Below, one piece after another: positions 13,201 through 22,464 of a stretch of DNA of 64,000 bases. The notes beneath the pieces were generated by a model. The model was not told the origin of the DNA and did no database searches. It saw only the letters and a list, made by a program, of their open reading frames with translations. The DNA is from Callaeas wilsoni. Its lineage: Eukaryota; Chordata; Aves; Passeriformes; Callaeidae. How positions within the stretch are numbered: position 1 is the stretch's first letter; every line of letters begins with the position of its first letter. Position numbers and translations under genes: made by a program. The DNA is taken from assembly GCA_013398955.1 (NCBI GenBank), contig VWPU01017469.1:1-64000 (forward strand), in the 5' to 3' direction.

Positions 13201-15456
13201 CCCAAATATCAGAGGCTTCCTTTAAAATGCAGGTGCAGGAGCCTGTTTGGGGCTCCGTTCGGTGTGTTTTCTCTTCCCTGTGTCAGTTCCCTCTGGGGTG
13301 GCTCAGCATGTCTCCGCCTGGCCGGCACAGCAGCGCCTTTGCAGCTCAGGAGCCCCGAGCCAGGGCCGGGGCTCAGCCCTTGGCAGCAGCCGGCGAGTGG
13401 GTCACGGGTGGGCAGCCATGGGCATCTGCTGAGCCGGGGGGCCACACAGCACCTTCTGCTCTGCCTGCAGCAGACAGGAACCAGCCATTCGACAGTGAAG
13501 CTTTCCAGGTGTATCTGTCTACCCAAGGAATATTTAAATATTTAAATAAATACAGGGATCTAGGTCGTGGGAGGGAAGCTGAGATGTGTTCTAGGGGCTG
13601 AAGCACTTCTCCAGGACAGCAGTTGAAGACTGTCCTAAATTTGATGCAAAAAAAGGAAAATTTGCACCCCCATGGCTGAATCATGTCCCATGAGAAAACA
13701 CAGTTTGAGAAGGTGACTTTGGTCCAGTCCTTGAGACCCCTTGTTGCATTAGTGGCTTGAGGTCAGTCCCTGTATAATACGAAGCCTCCCTGATGCTGGG
13801 GGGGCAGCAGGGGATGGAGAGACAGTGAAGACTTGTATGTTATAAACTGCTTTGAGACAGCAGCATGAGTGCATACAACCATAAATTCACCACAGAGGGA
13901 AAAAAACCCTGGAATTTATTCAGCTTAAATTATTAATAATTACAATTTAACTGCAATTTACATTTTTATTAATTAAGATTGGTTTGCTATCCTAGCTCAT
14001 GCAAATTTTAATTAATGTTTGCATGTATTTGTTTTCCTTAAGAAGGTAAATTGTTCATGTTCGGTGTGTACCTGCGAATACACTTTGTAAAATATTTCCA
14101 GTTAATTTACTGACCTCAGCCATTACTTAGGGAATATCACCTTGCCCAAGAAGAGAATGGAATTGTAATCAGGTCTACGGAAAATGTCAGAAGAATGATA
14201 ATTTTGTTGATATACCTGCACTTGATTCATAATAGCAATACATAGGAAATTAGGTGAGGCAATTAATTTTTATGAAATTTTCAGATTGGTGGTAATAACC
14301 TGTCAGCAGCTGTGGTATTGATCCTAAAATGTACCCTAAAATCAGTTTGTGTTAGATGAACAGCAGCTCCTATGTGGGGCAGTCACTCTTCAGGCTAAGA
14401 CATGCCTTACAGAGCCATTTTGTGCCACATGGATACAGGCTCCGGCATTTCAGCCTCTCCTCCTGAGTGTTTCAAGGTGTGGTATGCCTCCTCTCCTTCT
14501 TTCTGGCCATAGCAGGCTACAATTTAGTTTCTTCTAATCTCATCACGAAAGGGGCGAACCCTTGGTGTTACCCTAGAGAGATGACAGTCACATAGAGCTG
14601 CAACTCTTCAGCTGCCACCTGAACTGGTGGAATGGGGCCCGTGGGTGGACACAACAGCGATGCCAAATGCCTGGCGTGCTTCTGCACTCACTTCTCAAAG
14701 ACTTTAATCATTGGCAGCACAGTTACTTCACCCATTGAGTCTGCTGCAGCCACCGAATTTTGTGGTCTCCTCTTTCCCAGCCCTCTCCTGCCCATGCAGA
14801 GCTCCCCAGCAAAGCCCATGAGATCCTGAGCACCATGAAGAAGCTCCACCTGGGCCTCCCATTTCAGACAGTCCTGCGGGACTGGGTGCAGGGAGCACGG
14901 CTGCCTTGGAAAGGGTGTCTGCTCTCTGGAGGGGAAGAAAGTGCCAGGGAAAGATGAAGCAAAGCATGATGGTATTAACAGAATCAGGCAGACCCTTGAA
15001 GTATTTTGTCCATTTTATTCCTCCTCACCTCCAGACCTGATTTGTAGGGGAAATATGGGAGCAATTTTACCTTTATAGCCATTTCTCTGGCTTGATATTG
15101 AATCCTGGGTAATTTGATGTTAAAGGATCAAATACATCGCAAATTATGTCTCCTATACCTATTTTCATATGCTTGCTGTCTTTCCTTAAAATCCACCTCC
15201 TGACCTTTGCTGCATTCCCTTTGCAGGGTCCCTTGGGACAGCTGGTCGGGTGTGTAACCAAACCTCCCGTGGCATGGACAGCTGTGAAGTGATGTGCTGC
15301 GGGAGAGGCTACGACACCTCCCGGGTCAGCAGGATGACAAAATGCGAGTGCAAATTCCACTGGTGTTGTGCTGTGCGCTGCCAGGACTGCCTGGAAGTGG
15401 TGGACATTCACACCTGCAAAGCTCCAAAGAGCGCTGGCTGGATTTCCCGGACATGA
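1039..15456 (+). CDS. WNT2: WNT2, spliced coding region, exons 2-5 (5'-partial)
   Basis: Joined exons 1039..1262, 3450..3727, 6577..6841 and 15227..15456 give 997 nt, about 331 residues plus stop; all junctions are GT-AG and phase-compatible. The product is a secreted, lipid-modified Wnt ligand for Frizzled/LRP receptors. Residues follow WNT2 rather than WNT2[21 protein letters not shown] near the start, [20 protein letters not shown] in exon 3, [19 protein letters not shown] in exon 4 and [19 protein letters not shown] in exon 5. I count 24 cysteines, the usual Wnt number. The acylated serine lies in CHGVSGSC (codon 6622-6624). The human protein is 360 residues with a signal-peptide exon of about 28, so only exon 1 is missing, upstream of the window. 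Exon 2 opens with a G completing a split Trp codon, as expected after exon 1. Downstream and convergent is ST7, as in mammals. Confidence 0.96.
1263..3449 (+). other. WNT2: WNT2 intron 2
   Basis: GTGAGT donor at 1263 and a T-rich tract ending TTTTTTCAG at 3441-3449. The first 150 bases continue the CpG-rich region and the rest is ordinary AT-rich intron. I saw no recognisable repeat or further exon. Confidence 0.85.
3450..3727 (+). CDS. WNT2: WNT2 coding exon 3
   Basis: 278 nt. The split Ser codon (A|GT) is followed by Ser-Arg-Glu-Ser. It encodes the block with [18 protein letters not shown], then [20 protein letters not shown] and [20 protein letters not shown], ending HNNRAGRK with donor GTGGGT at 3728. 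It has four cysteines. It is nearly identical to mammalian WNT2; [11 protein letters not shown] and the VVFAIT stretch separate it from WNT2B. It ends on a codon boundary (phase 0). Confidence 0.97.
3728..6576 (+). other. WNT2: WNT2 intron 3
   Basis: GTGGGT donor; acceptor CATTTCTAAACAG ends at 6576. Mostly AT-rich and unremarkable, with a local GC-rich patch at about 6180-6520. No repeat family or extra exon is recognisable. Confidence 0.85.
6577..6841 (+). CDS. WNT2: WNT2 coding exon 4 (lipid-attachment exon)
   Basis: 265 nt, beginning on a codon boundary with Ala-Val-Lys-Arg. It carries the Wnt signature [17 protein letters not shown]. By family knowledge, the first Ser (codon 6622-6624) is acylated by Porcupine and binds the Frizzled CRD groove. 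Next come [20 protein letters not shown], the linker with [19 protein letters not shown], and a split Gly codon before donor GTAAGC at 6842. It has five cysteines. Conservation with mammalian WNT2 is very high, with only a few conservative changes such as Lys-Lys for Arg-Lys in YLWKK. Confidence 0.97.
6921..6996. repeat. Compound microsatellite (GT)n(TA)n(GATA)n
   Basis: Runs of GTGTGTGTGT, TATATATATA and GATAGATAGATA follow one another over about 76 bases. They begin 80 bases after the exon 4 donor of WNT2. Such tracts are usually length-polymorphic. Confidence 0.95.
12437..12630 (-). mobile_element. CR1 LINE 3' fragment, reverse orientation
   Basis: Reads as the complement of a CR1 3' end: CACAGAGTC, then TTAGGTTGGAAAAGACCT, GATCATCGAATCCAACC, CTCCAGGGCTGGTGACTCC and finally AATAACCCTTTCTGTGAA. 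It is 5'-truncated as is usual for CR1, and several substitutions suggest moderate age. It lies in WNT2 intron 4, antisense to the gene. Confidence 0.88.
13910..14310. promoter_or_regulatory. TAAT-rich candidate regulatory block in WNT2 intron 4
   Basis: An AT-rich segment with many homeodomain-type TAAT/ATTA cores, a perfect octamer ATGCAAAT at 13999-14006, and forkhead-like TGTTTGC at 14016-14022 followed by TATTTGTTTT. It contrasts with the GC-richer sequence before it and has no repeat signature. This composition is typical of developmental enhancers, but conservation cannot be checked here. Confidence 0.35.
15227..15456 (+). CDS. WNT2: WNT2 terminal coding exon 5
   Basis: 230 nt. GG completes a split Gly codon, followed by Ser-Leu-Gly-Thr-Ala-Gly. 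It encodes the C-terminal cysteine-rich domain: CNQTSRG (an N-glycosylation sequon), [20 protein letters not shown], then [16 protein letters not shown] and HTCKAPK. Eleven cysteines bring the total to 24. The last residues, SAGWISRT, differ from mammals, as is common at Wnt tails. Stop TGA at 15454-15456. Confidence 0.97.
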
Positions 15457-16465
15457 TGCTCAGGCTACTGATGCTGAAGACCACAGCCTTTGTCCTTCCT
15501 GGTCCATGCAGGGAATGCATCAGAGGTCTTTTTTACTTTTATGCCTATTTTGCCTTTGTTGTTCATTGCACAGGAGCTGCTGAATAATTGGTATAAACCC
15601 TGCAGCATTTACTTTGCATTTCTGCCTGACAGTGTTGCTGCAGAGTTGTCCGTGCATAAACTGATGCAGCTCTGGAAGGACGTACTTATGCCAAGACTCT
15701 TCCAACCACCACGTAACTGTCCTCCAGAATCCTTGCAGCAATTCATTCCTGCCATCAGGAACACAAGAAGATACAAAATGTGGCACTTGTTACAAGATCA
15801 CAGCCACCAACTGCATGGGCTGGGCTTGCTTAAGCATCTTCTGAAGGATCTTGGGCAGGTCACAGCTGAGCCCTGGATACTGAATGGCTCGAGAGTTTGA
15901 GCACTGGTTGGTGATTTCCCCATGAAAGAAAATTTGCAGCCAGATTGGTGAAAAGCTTTACTGGAAGGGTGTTTGTCCATCCCTGGTGGACTGGAGTTTC
16001 AAGGAAGGTGGCCACCTGAGGCCACCCTGGCCACCATTAGTACACTGTGGCTTCCTGTGGGGCAGGAATAGGCCCATGGCCTAAAACAAAGGAAACTGCA
16101 GGAGATGTATTTGGCCACAACACTTTGGTGAACTATTAGAGTCAAAGCAAATGTCTCAGTCGTATGTTTGTGAAAACTTGCCTTAAAAGCTTTTAAAAAG
16201 TAATTAATATTAACTGCTGAGGATTTTTTTTTCTGACCTGAAGGATTGAAGAGAATGGTTTTTCAGCCTAGTGAAAGCTGGGTACAGGACAGTCAACTAC
16301 CTAAGGATAAGGTCTCCTCTTTTTCAAATACACAATAGTGGAAAAATGTTTGCAAACAGTGATGGAGAACGAAATGCCTTGCCTCAGTAATGACTTCGAT
16401 TCTAAAGAAGTTATTAGCGTCTGTGTTCTTTTAAAATTAATAAATGGGCTCAAAATGATACTTTC
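15457..16465 (+). other. WNT2: WNT2 3' UTR (end approximate)
   Basis: Untranslated sequence after the TGA. The first clear polyadenylation signal is AATAAA at 16439-16444, giving a UTR of about 1 kb, in keeping with mammalian WNT2 transcripts. Further AATAAA hexamers at 16966-16971 and 17622-17627 could give longer forms. The start follows from the stop codon; the end is inferred. Confidence 0.5.
16439..16444 (+). terminator. WNT2: Polyadenylation signal, likely WNT2
   Basis: AATAAA hexamer about 980 bases after the WNT2 stop codon and the first canonical hexamer on this strand after it. Alternative hexamers lie at 16966 and 17622. Confidence 0.45.
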
Positions 16466-19400
16466 CACTCAGATGGGGACATTCAAATTAGATTTTTTCT
16501 GCATAGTTTCTGCAAAACCTCATGCCTATGATTTGGAGTACATTGGCTTGTGATGAAGGCAGTTACAGGTTGTGCCAGGTCCATATGCTGGGCTGGCATC
16601 AGCATAAAACAAGAAGTTGCTGTAAAGATGTGCAGGCTTATGAGGCCCAGAAACTGCAGCCTTGGTGCAGAGGAACTGGGTCAGAGAGGGACCAGCTGCC
16701 TCTCCTCAGGGCAGAGATCAGCAACATGAACCAAGAGAAAAATGGGTTCTGTGCCAATAAGTACAATAACGCTCTGAAAAAGCATCCATGAAGAGTAGAG
16801 AAAGGCAAGGTAATGAAAAAATAACGTAGGAAAAGGAGGTTCAATGAGTGATAGAACACACTGTAGATGAAGGTAAAATTTCCACATGAAAATGAAATAG
16901 ACTGAAGAACCTTAGCAGGTACAAACACTGCAGGAAAAAGTAGTATCCAAGTAGCTAACCAAGGCAATAAAGTGAATACTCCGGGTATGTTTTGTTTTTG
17001 AACTTTTTTAAAAGACTGTTTAAAGAGAAGGCAGTTTGGCATTAAGTGGGCTTGAGGGAGCAGTCATCTACATCTGCAAGGCTTTCAAAAAAGTTTGTAT
17101 CATTAAAATGGATAATTTATCTCCAGAAGGCATAGCTGGCATTAAAAGATTAGGAGGCTCCAGAAAGCTCTTTATTTGGACAATAAGATAATGTTTCAGT
17201 TACTGTATATGGAAATGATCATGGCTAGAGGTAACAATAATCACACTTCTGTCTATAAACCAACTGCTGGTGGGAACAGCCCTGCCCACGTGTTTGTGCA
17301 CGTGCAGCGTACGTATAATGCGTACATATGTACCCATGGGCAGCTCAGGGGTTATACTGCTGGCCTCTTCATTGCTGCCAATTCTGGCTCTGGGCTGGAT
17401 AAGGAAAATTTCATACCTAATTGTATTTAAAGGTGAGCTCCAAGGAGAATTTTTATTGGGATTTCACTGTGAAATTAAATCCACATGTAGTTTGTAGCCT
17501 CAGCAATATCATACTTTAAGCCTTAAAGAATTTAAAAGCTGGATAATAATTTTTAACCTTTGAGAGCCATGTTTTTTTAAAGATTCAGGGAGCCTGAGCA
17601 GTCTAAAAAGATTACCTATGTAATAAAGCTGAAAATATTTCAATGTTCTGGAAAAAAGAAAAAAGGCTCATTCTTACAAGAGAACTTGTTCTAGGTAGTT
17701 GAATGAAGGGTAAATGAAATCAGATCTCTTCTTAAATCTGTTACTTGTTTAATATTCCAGAAAATCAACTCACCTGAATTCTGCAGCCCCGGATAAAATG
17801 TTTTGGAGTCACTGTATTAAAGGTGTATTAACTTTTATCCCCCAGCCTGGTCCTCCTCTGCTAAGGTATGTCTTCTTGCTCCAAACCTTCACCTGGGTCA
17901 GAGGCCTGTGGTTCCTGAAGGCTGGTCTTACCAGTAAGACCAGGAAGATGGGGGCATTGAGTCCCTTGGCCTCTTCTGTGTCCTTTGTCCCCCTGCCCAG
18001 CAGCAAGCCCACTCCGGTGTGCGCAGCAGGCTGATATTTCCATTTTGGGCACATGCCATATCAATCAGCTGTGATGCAATGCCTGCATCAAAACCACCAG
18101 AGGAAACTCAGAACATTTCACAGCATAACAAATGGGTAAGCACTGAGCTGGCCACTTACTTGATGACAGTTTTTTCTGTATTTATGGTTTTTTGGGTTTT
18201 TAAGAGCTCAAGATAGGCTTCTTACAGCTGTAGGCATTTCTGCTGCCTCTTCCACAAAGAAATGCATTCCCAGAAACTTTTGCTATTTCTTAGTGGCAAA
18301 AGACACTGAGAGATGTAAATATTGCTAGGTAAGGCCCCTCCACGATCTTCAGCAAATCCAACAAAGAATACAAGAGGGAAAAAAAAGAGAAAAAAAGAAG
18401 AAGAAACAGAAATCAGGCATGGCAAATGAAATAATACTGTATTTTGTTCTATGGAATAAATTTACTCATGTATTTAGTCACGAAGAGGAAACAGCTGTCT
18501 CTAGGTAGACATTTTAGTGTCAGAATAATGTTAGCTGAGGCTAAAGGTTGTAGGATTATTTTTTTAAATACACAGTCCAATTTTCTTGAGGGAGTTCCCT
18601 TTAATTTGCTGCATGAACTCAGGATCTAGCAGCGCCCTGAAACGCTGTAAGCCTGCCAAAATTTTTGGGATTGCTCCCTCCCCACTATTTTCTACAAACT
18701 TTGCCCTGAAAAGTGTGTTGTCTTTTATACGTGAAATCTTGTAAAAAAGGTTTAATTTTCTTTTACCACAGGAAAAATGAGGAATGACTTAGGAATGGTG
18801 GTGTATATTAGGGCATGTGGACATTGAAGCTCGAGAGATTGCTGCTTTTCCTTTTCCTGGAAAAATATCTAAAAAGAATTTGTGCATCTCATCCTGGCCT
18901 CCCATCCCTGTGTTAACTTCTTTGCAGATGTGAATTAGAAATAAAATGCTGCATTTCTCATACTGCGCTGCACAGCTGCTGAAGGGCATCCAGCCTGCAT
19001 GCCCAAACCTTCTGTTGGTCACTGCCTGCAGGCTTCATGTCCAGCTTCTCGTGGGGCTCAGTGTATGGTGGCAAGGGGGAAGGGAATGTTTGGAGATGAG
19101 TGAAGATCTGGATCTGGAGAGGGTACTTTTGCTGAGAAGAACCAGCTCTAAGTCCAGTGTGGCAGCACGACATGCACCAACGCTCGCTCTTCTCCATGGC
19201 GTTTGTCCTGCACTCTTTGGAAAGGCTTCATGTAGGTGATGGCCACGTCCAAGGGCAGAAGTGGTTCTGTGGTCACATGTCACAGCCTGCAGGTTTTACC
19301 TGCCACTTCAAACAATACAAATGAACTTATATTATTATCAGAAAGATAGCAGCAGATCATGGCCTGTACCCACAAACATGATTTTGGGTTGTTTCTTTTG

Positions 19401-22139
19401 TGTAACAGCTCATTTGCCTGGGGAAATGGATGCAACTTCATAAAGTTAAAATCCCTTGTGAGAAAGAAGCAAATGCATATGAATCAATACACTGACAGCT
19501 CCCTCTGTGGTGGGAACTGGGCAGGAGCCCTGCTGGAAGCTGGGTGGAGCTGGGGGCTACCTTGTAAAATCTGCTGTAACTAGAGCCACTGAGGTTTTCA
19601 GGGCCACCAGAGAGTGACAGCCACACTGGGTGTGAAGGGGTGTGTGTGGCATGTGCAAGAGGTGCAGCTTCCTTTGGATATTTAGCTTCTGCAGATTTCT
19701 TCAACACGGCAAAACTCCTGATAATCTTCCTCCTTTCTGCTGGGGTAAGGACTGCTATGCTCTGAAAAAAGTCTGTATGTTCAGCATACACACCGAATGA
19801 TGAAAAAAGAGAAAGCAGCAGCCAGAGAAAGCAGAAGCCCTCCTCCTGGTGTAGCACTCACCTCTCCGAGTGCAGTTCCTGCCAGGGAGCAGCTGTTAAT
19901 CTATCCAGTGGGAGGGACGGACAGAAGGTGGCCAGCTTGACTTGACACTCCTGGGGGGTCCTCTCCTTTTTTGTTCTATGCAGGTTACAGCGTAAAGAGA
20001 TAATGTGCATACAAATTCTACTAAGTGGTCTTTAAAGAAAAAGAACAGGAATTGCTAATGTTTGGAGTTAAAAAGCTTCCTCCACCCTTAAATCTGAAGA
20101 TGAGTTATTATCTGAACCAGATTTCCACAAGGCTCATCTCTGCATTAAGCCAGAGGCTTTCCATCATTATAATCATGGGCTGTGTTTGCTTTTTGATCTA
20201 AGCCATACTGAACTTCACAGGAAACACGTCAGAGGCAGCAAAGCCTAAGGCAATAAACTTGGCCCAATGAAAAAGAAAATCCTTTTGTCTGATTTGCCTA
20301 GTCTTCCAGATGCCTAGAATTATAATTAAAGAGAGATTTTCTAGAAAAAAAATCCATGGCCCATTACTGCTTATTAGGGAGACAGAGACTAGAAATGGTA
20401 GAAATAAAACTGCATAAAGGTATTTTTGAATATCTAAATGTTCCCCATAGTTCAAGGAAAGGATGTGATTCTTCCAAGAGTTAAGCATTCCTTTTTATCA
20501 GAGTATTACAAACAGTAACTCCCATACAGATCATAGTATCTTCGATCAGAAGGCCAAACTACTACCTTTGCTGCTGACAAACATGGAGATTTGTATATAG
20601 CTAGATATACACTCATATGCAAATGCATTTACATTTAGGACTGTGAATCATAGCAATCTGTTCTTTTGAAATGTAGGCTATAGGTGGCTGGGAATAAGTG
20701 ATACAGAGCACAGGACAAGAGCTGACTATGCCTGATCCTTCTGATTTTCAGCAGCCTTCAATAATTCTGACAGTGCTGTTTTGAGGCAAACAAATCAATA
20801 TGGTTATCCCTAGTTTTCCAGCTGGAGATACATAGCAGCACCTGCTGTGAGGGTGTTTTCTGTGGCTGTTGTAGCAATTCAGATGAAAATAGAAGAACAC
20901 AAATATTGGTCCATTTCATACTTCCACCTGCTTATCCACTAGCAGTCCGTTACCTCTAATCTTATGCCACATCCCACATTAACTGCAAGCCAGACTAATT
21001 TCAACATTACAGGAGTAATAGCCAGAGATGATAAACCTGTATGGAAACCCCCAACAGCCTCACCAGGTCTAACATTTGTCCGTGGGGCTCTCTGCTCTTC
21101 CATGTCCTTCCCCAGGTCTCATTCTTACAGCTGATTTCTCCTAGTATGGGGCTGCCTTTTTTTAATCTTGTAGCACAGCAGTGTTTACATGGTACTTTTG
21201 CTGACTTGGACAAACATCTGTCTTCTACTAGACTAATGTGCCTGTGATCAAGTGAACAAAAAATAATGTAATGCATCTTCTATTGTTAAGAAACACTTTC
21301 CATTTATACCAGTTCTAGTACTGGGAGTTATGTCTCTCCTCACTCATTTCCTCACTGATAAACAAACTTATCTGCTAGTGATCCCAGGCCCTTAAACTGC
21401 TCAGCATTTTTAGAGCAACTGTGAAGTTGAAATGGTAAAGTGGCATTCTTGATCCACTGCATTAGGGTTATGCTTCCTTATCTGGAAGGTGAGTTAGAAA
21501 AAAAAAATCCTCAAGGCATCTGTAAGGATGCACTTTCAATTCTTGATGGAGAGGACTGCTTGCTTCAACTTCCAGATCAAAATCTTCATCTTAGAGCTGG
21601 CCTCGGAAGTTTCCATCTACAGTGGCCGAGTCATAAATGAATAGTTAGTCTAAACAGCCACAGCACAAGGATAAGATTTCCTGAGGTGAGCACTAATAGT
21701 GAAACACCAACCTGTCTATTAATTGTGCATGAACTAACACCCACTTTGCTAATGAGCCTTCAGAAGGTACCTGAAACACCAGGGGTGTGAAGAAAATCTG
21801 TCATGTGGGCTTCTTGAAAATTCAAATGAGGATAAGGTGACCTCTGTGCAGAGAAGGGAATCAGAAGCCCAATGTGCCACCCAAACTGCCTGGAGAGCCT
21901 GAAGCTGCTTTAACCAAGAGCTTTAACTGTCTAGAAGCCTCATCTAAGACTGTCCACAGAAGTGAGGGCCTCACCCTAATGAACGCCGTAAGAAAAGCCA
22001 GTGACAATGTTGCTTAATTGTAACATTATTAGTATGTTTCATTGCCTGAAAGTGTAGCTAGGCCCTAGCTAGGGTGAAACAGATACCACACATTTACAAA
22101 ACAAAACTCTGTGTTGTGAAAAAGTCAAAAGACAGCAAT
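16466..22139. other. WNT2-ST7 intergenic region
   Basis: About 5.7 kb between the inferred 3' ends of two convergent genes. It has scattered short open frames without recognisable products, a short purine run at 18371-18411, and two extra AATAAA signals on the + strand. I saw no RNA gene, repeat family or conserved domain. Confidence 0.6.
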
Positions 22140-22368
22140 GCTACATACAATACACAAAAGTTTATTTTTTTTCTTTCCTGAAGGCAAAATATAATAGAAC
22201 CTAACATCAATGTATTTTGTACAACAAAACAGTTTTTATATGAGAACAGACAATCCATGAAGAGTTTTTAAGTCTTATAACTGCTTCCCTTTTATATCAT
22301 GCTTTCTTGCGGTCAACACAAAGTTGGCACAGAAGATGTCACGGCAGTCGGTCAGCGGGCATGCTCCC
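22140..22368 (-). other. ST7: ST7 3' UTR (end approximate)
   Basis: Short 3' UTR from the stop codon to just beyond the polyadenylation signal AATAAA, seen as TTTATT at 22161-22166 on the + strand. On the transcript strand the hexamer is followed directly by a GU-rich stretch (TTTTGTGTATTGTATGTAG), as expected for a cleavage site. Confidence 0.65.
22161..22166 (-). terminator. ST7: Polyadenylation signal of ST7
   Basis: AATAAA on the - strand, about 200 bases after the ST7 stop codon, with a GU-rich downstream element. It is the first canonical hexamer on this strand after the stop. Confidence 0.7.
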
Positions 22369-22464
22369 TCAGATCCTTGTCAGCTGGTGCCACAGGCTGG
22401 AGGGCAGGATACTTTCTACTTTTTCCATCACAAAATTTAAAGGGGCAAAGAGGGTGCTGAGAAA
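22369..22464 (-). CDS. ST7: ST7 terminal coding exon
   Basis: 96 nt in phase 0, acceptor TTTCTTTGCAG then TTT CTC AGC. Encodes 31 residues, [18 protein letters not shown] followed by [13 protein letters not shown], and the stop TGA (complement of 22369-22371). This is the conserved C-terminus of ST7. Confidence 0.96.
   Translation of the reverse strand, partial: FLSTLFAPLNFVMEKVESILPSSLWHQLTRI

Larger units (their letters stand above)
6842..15226 (+). other. WNT2: WNT2 intron 4
   Basis: The longest WNT2 intron in the window, about 8.4 kb, with donor GTAAGC and acceptor CCCTTTGCAG. It holds a GATA/TA microsatellite just after the donor (6921-6996), a reverse-oriented CR1 fragment (about 12437-12630), and a GC-richer stretch at about 12900-13500 with open but unrecognisable frames. 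It also holds a TAAT-rich block (13910-14310) that resembles a regulatory element. Nothing else is recognised. Confidence 0.85.

Noticed and set aside
13023..13601. 192-codon + strand open frame in WNT2 intron 4, with others overlapping
   Set aside because: The stretch is GC-rich and stop-poor, and several frames on both strands are open at once, which indicates composition rather than coding.
15997..16036. Short inverted repeat GGTGGCC...GGCCACC in the WNT2 3' UTR as a possible microRNA hairpin
   Set aside because: The stem is only about seven bases with repeated GGCCACC units and is too short for a precursor.
19438..19857. 139-codon - strand open frame in the intergenic region
   Set aside because: No similarity recognised and no polyadenylation or splice context.
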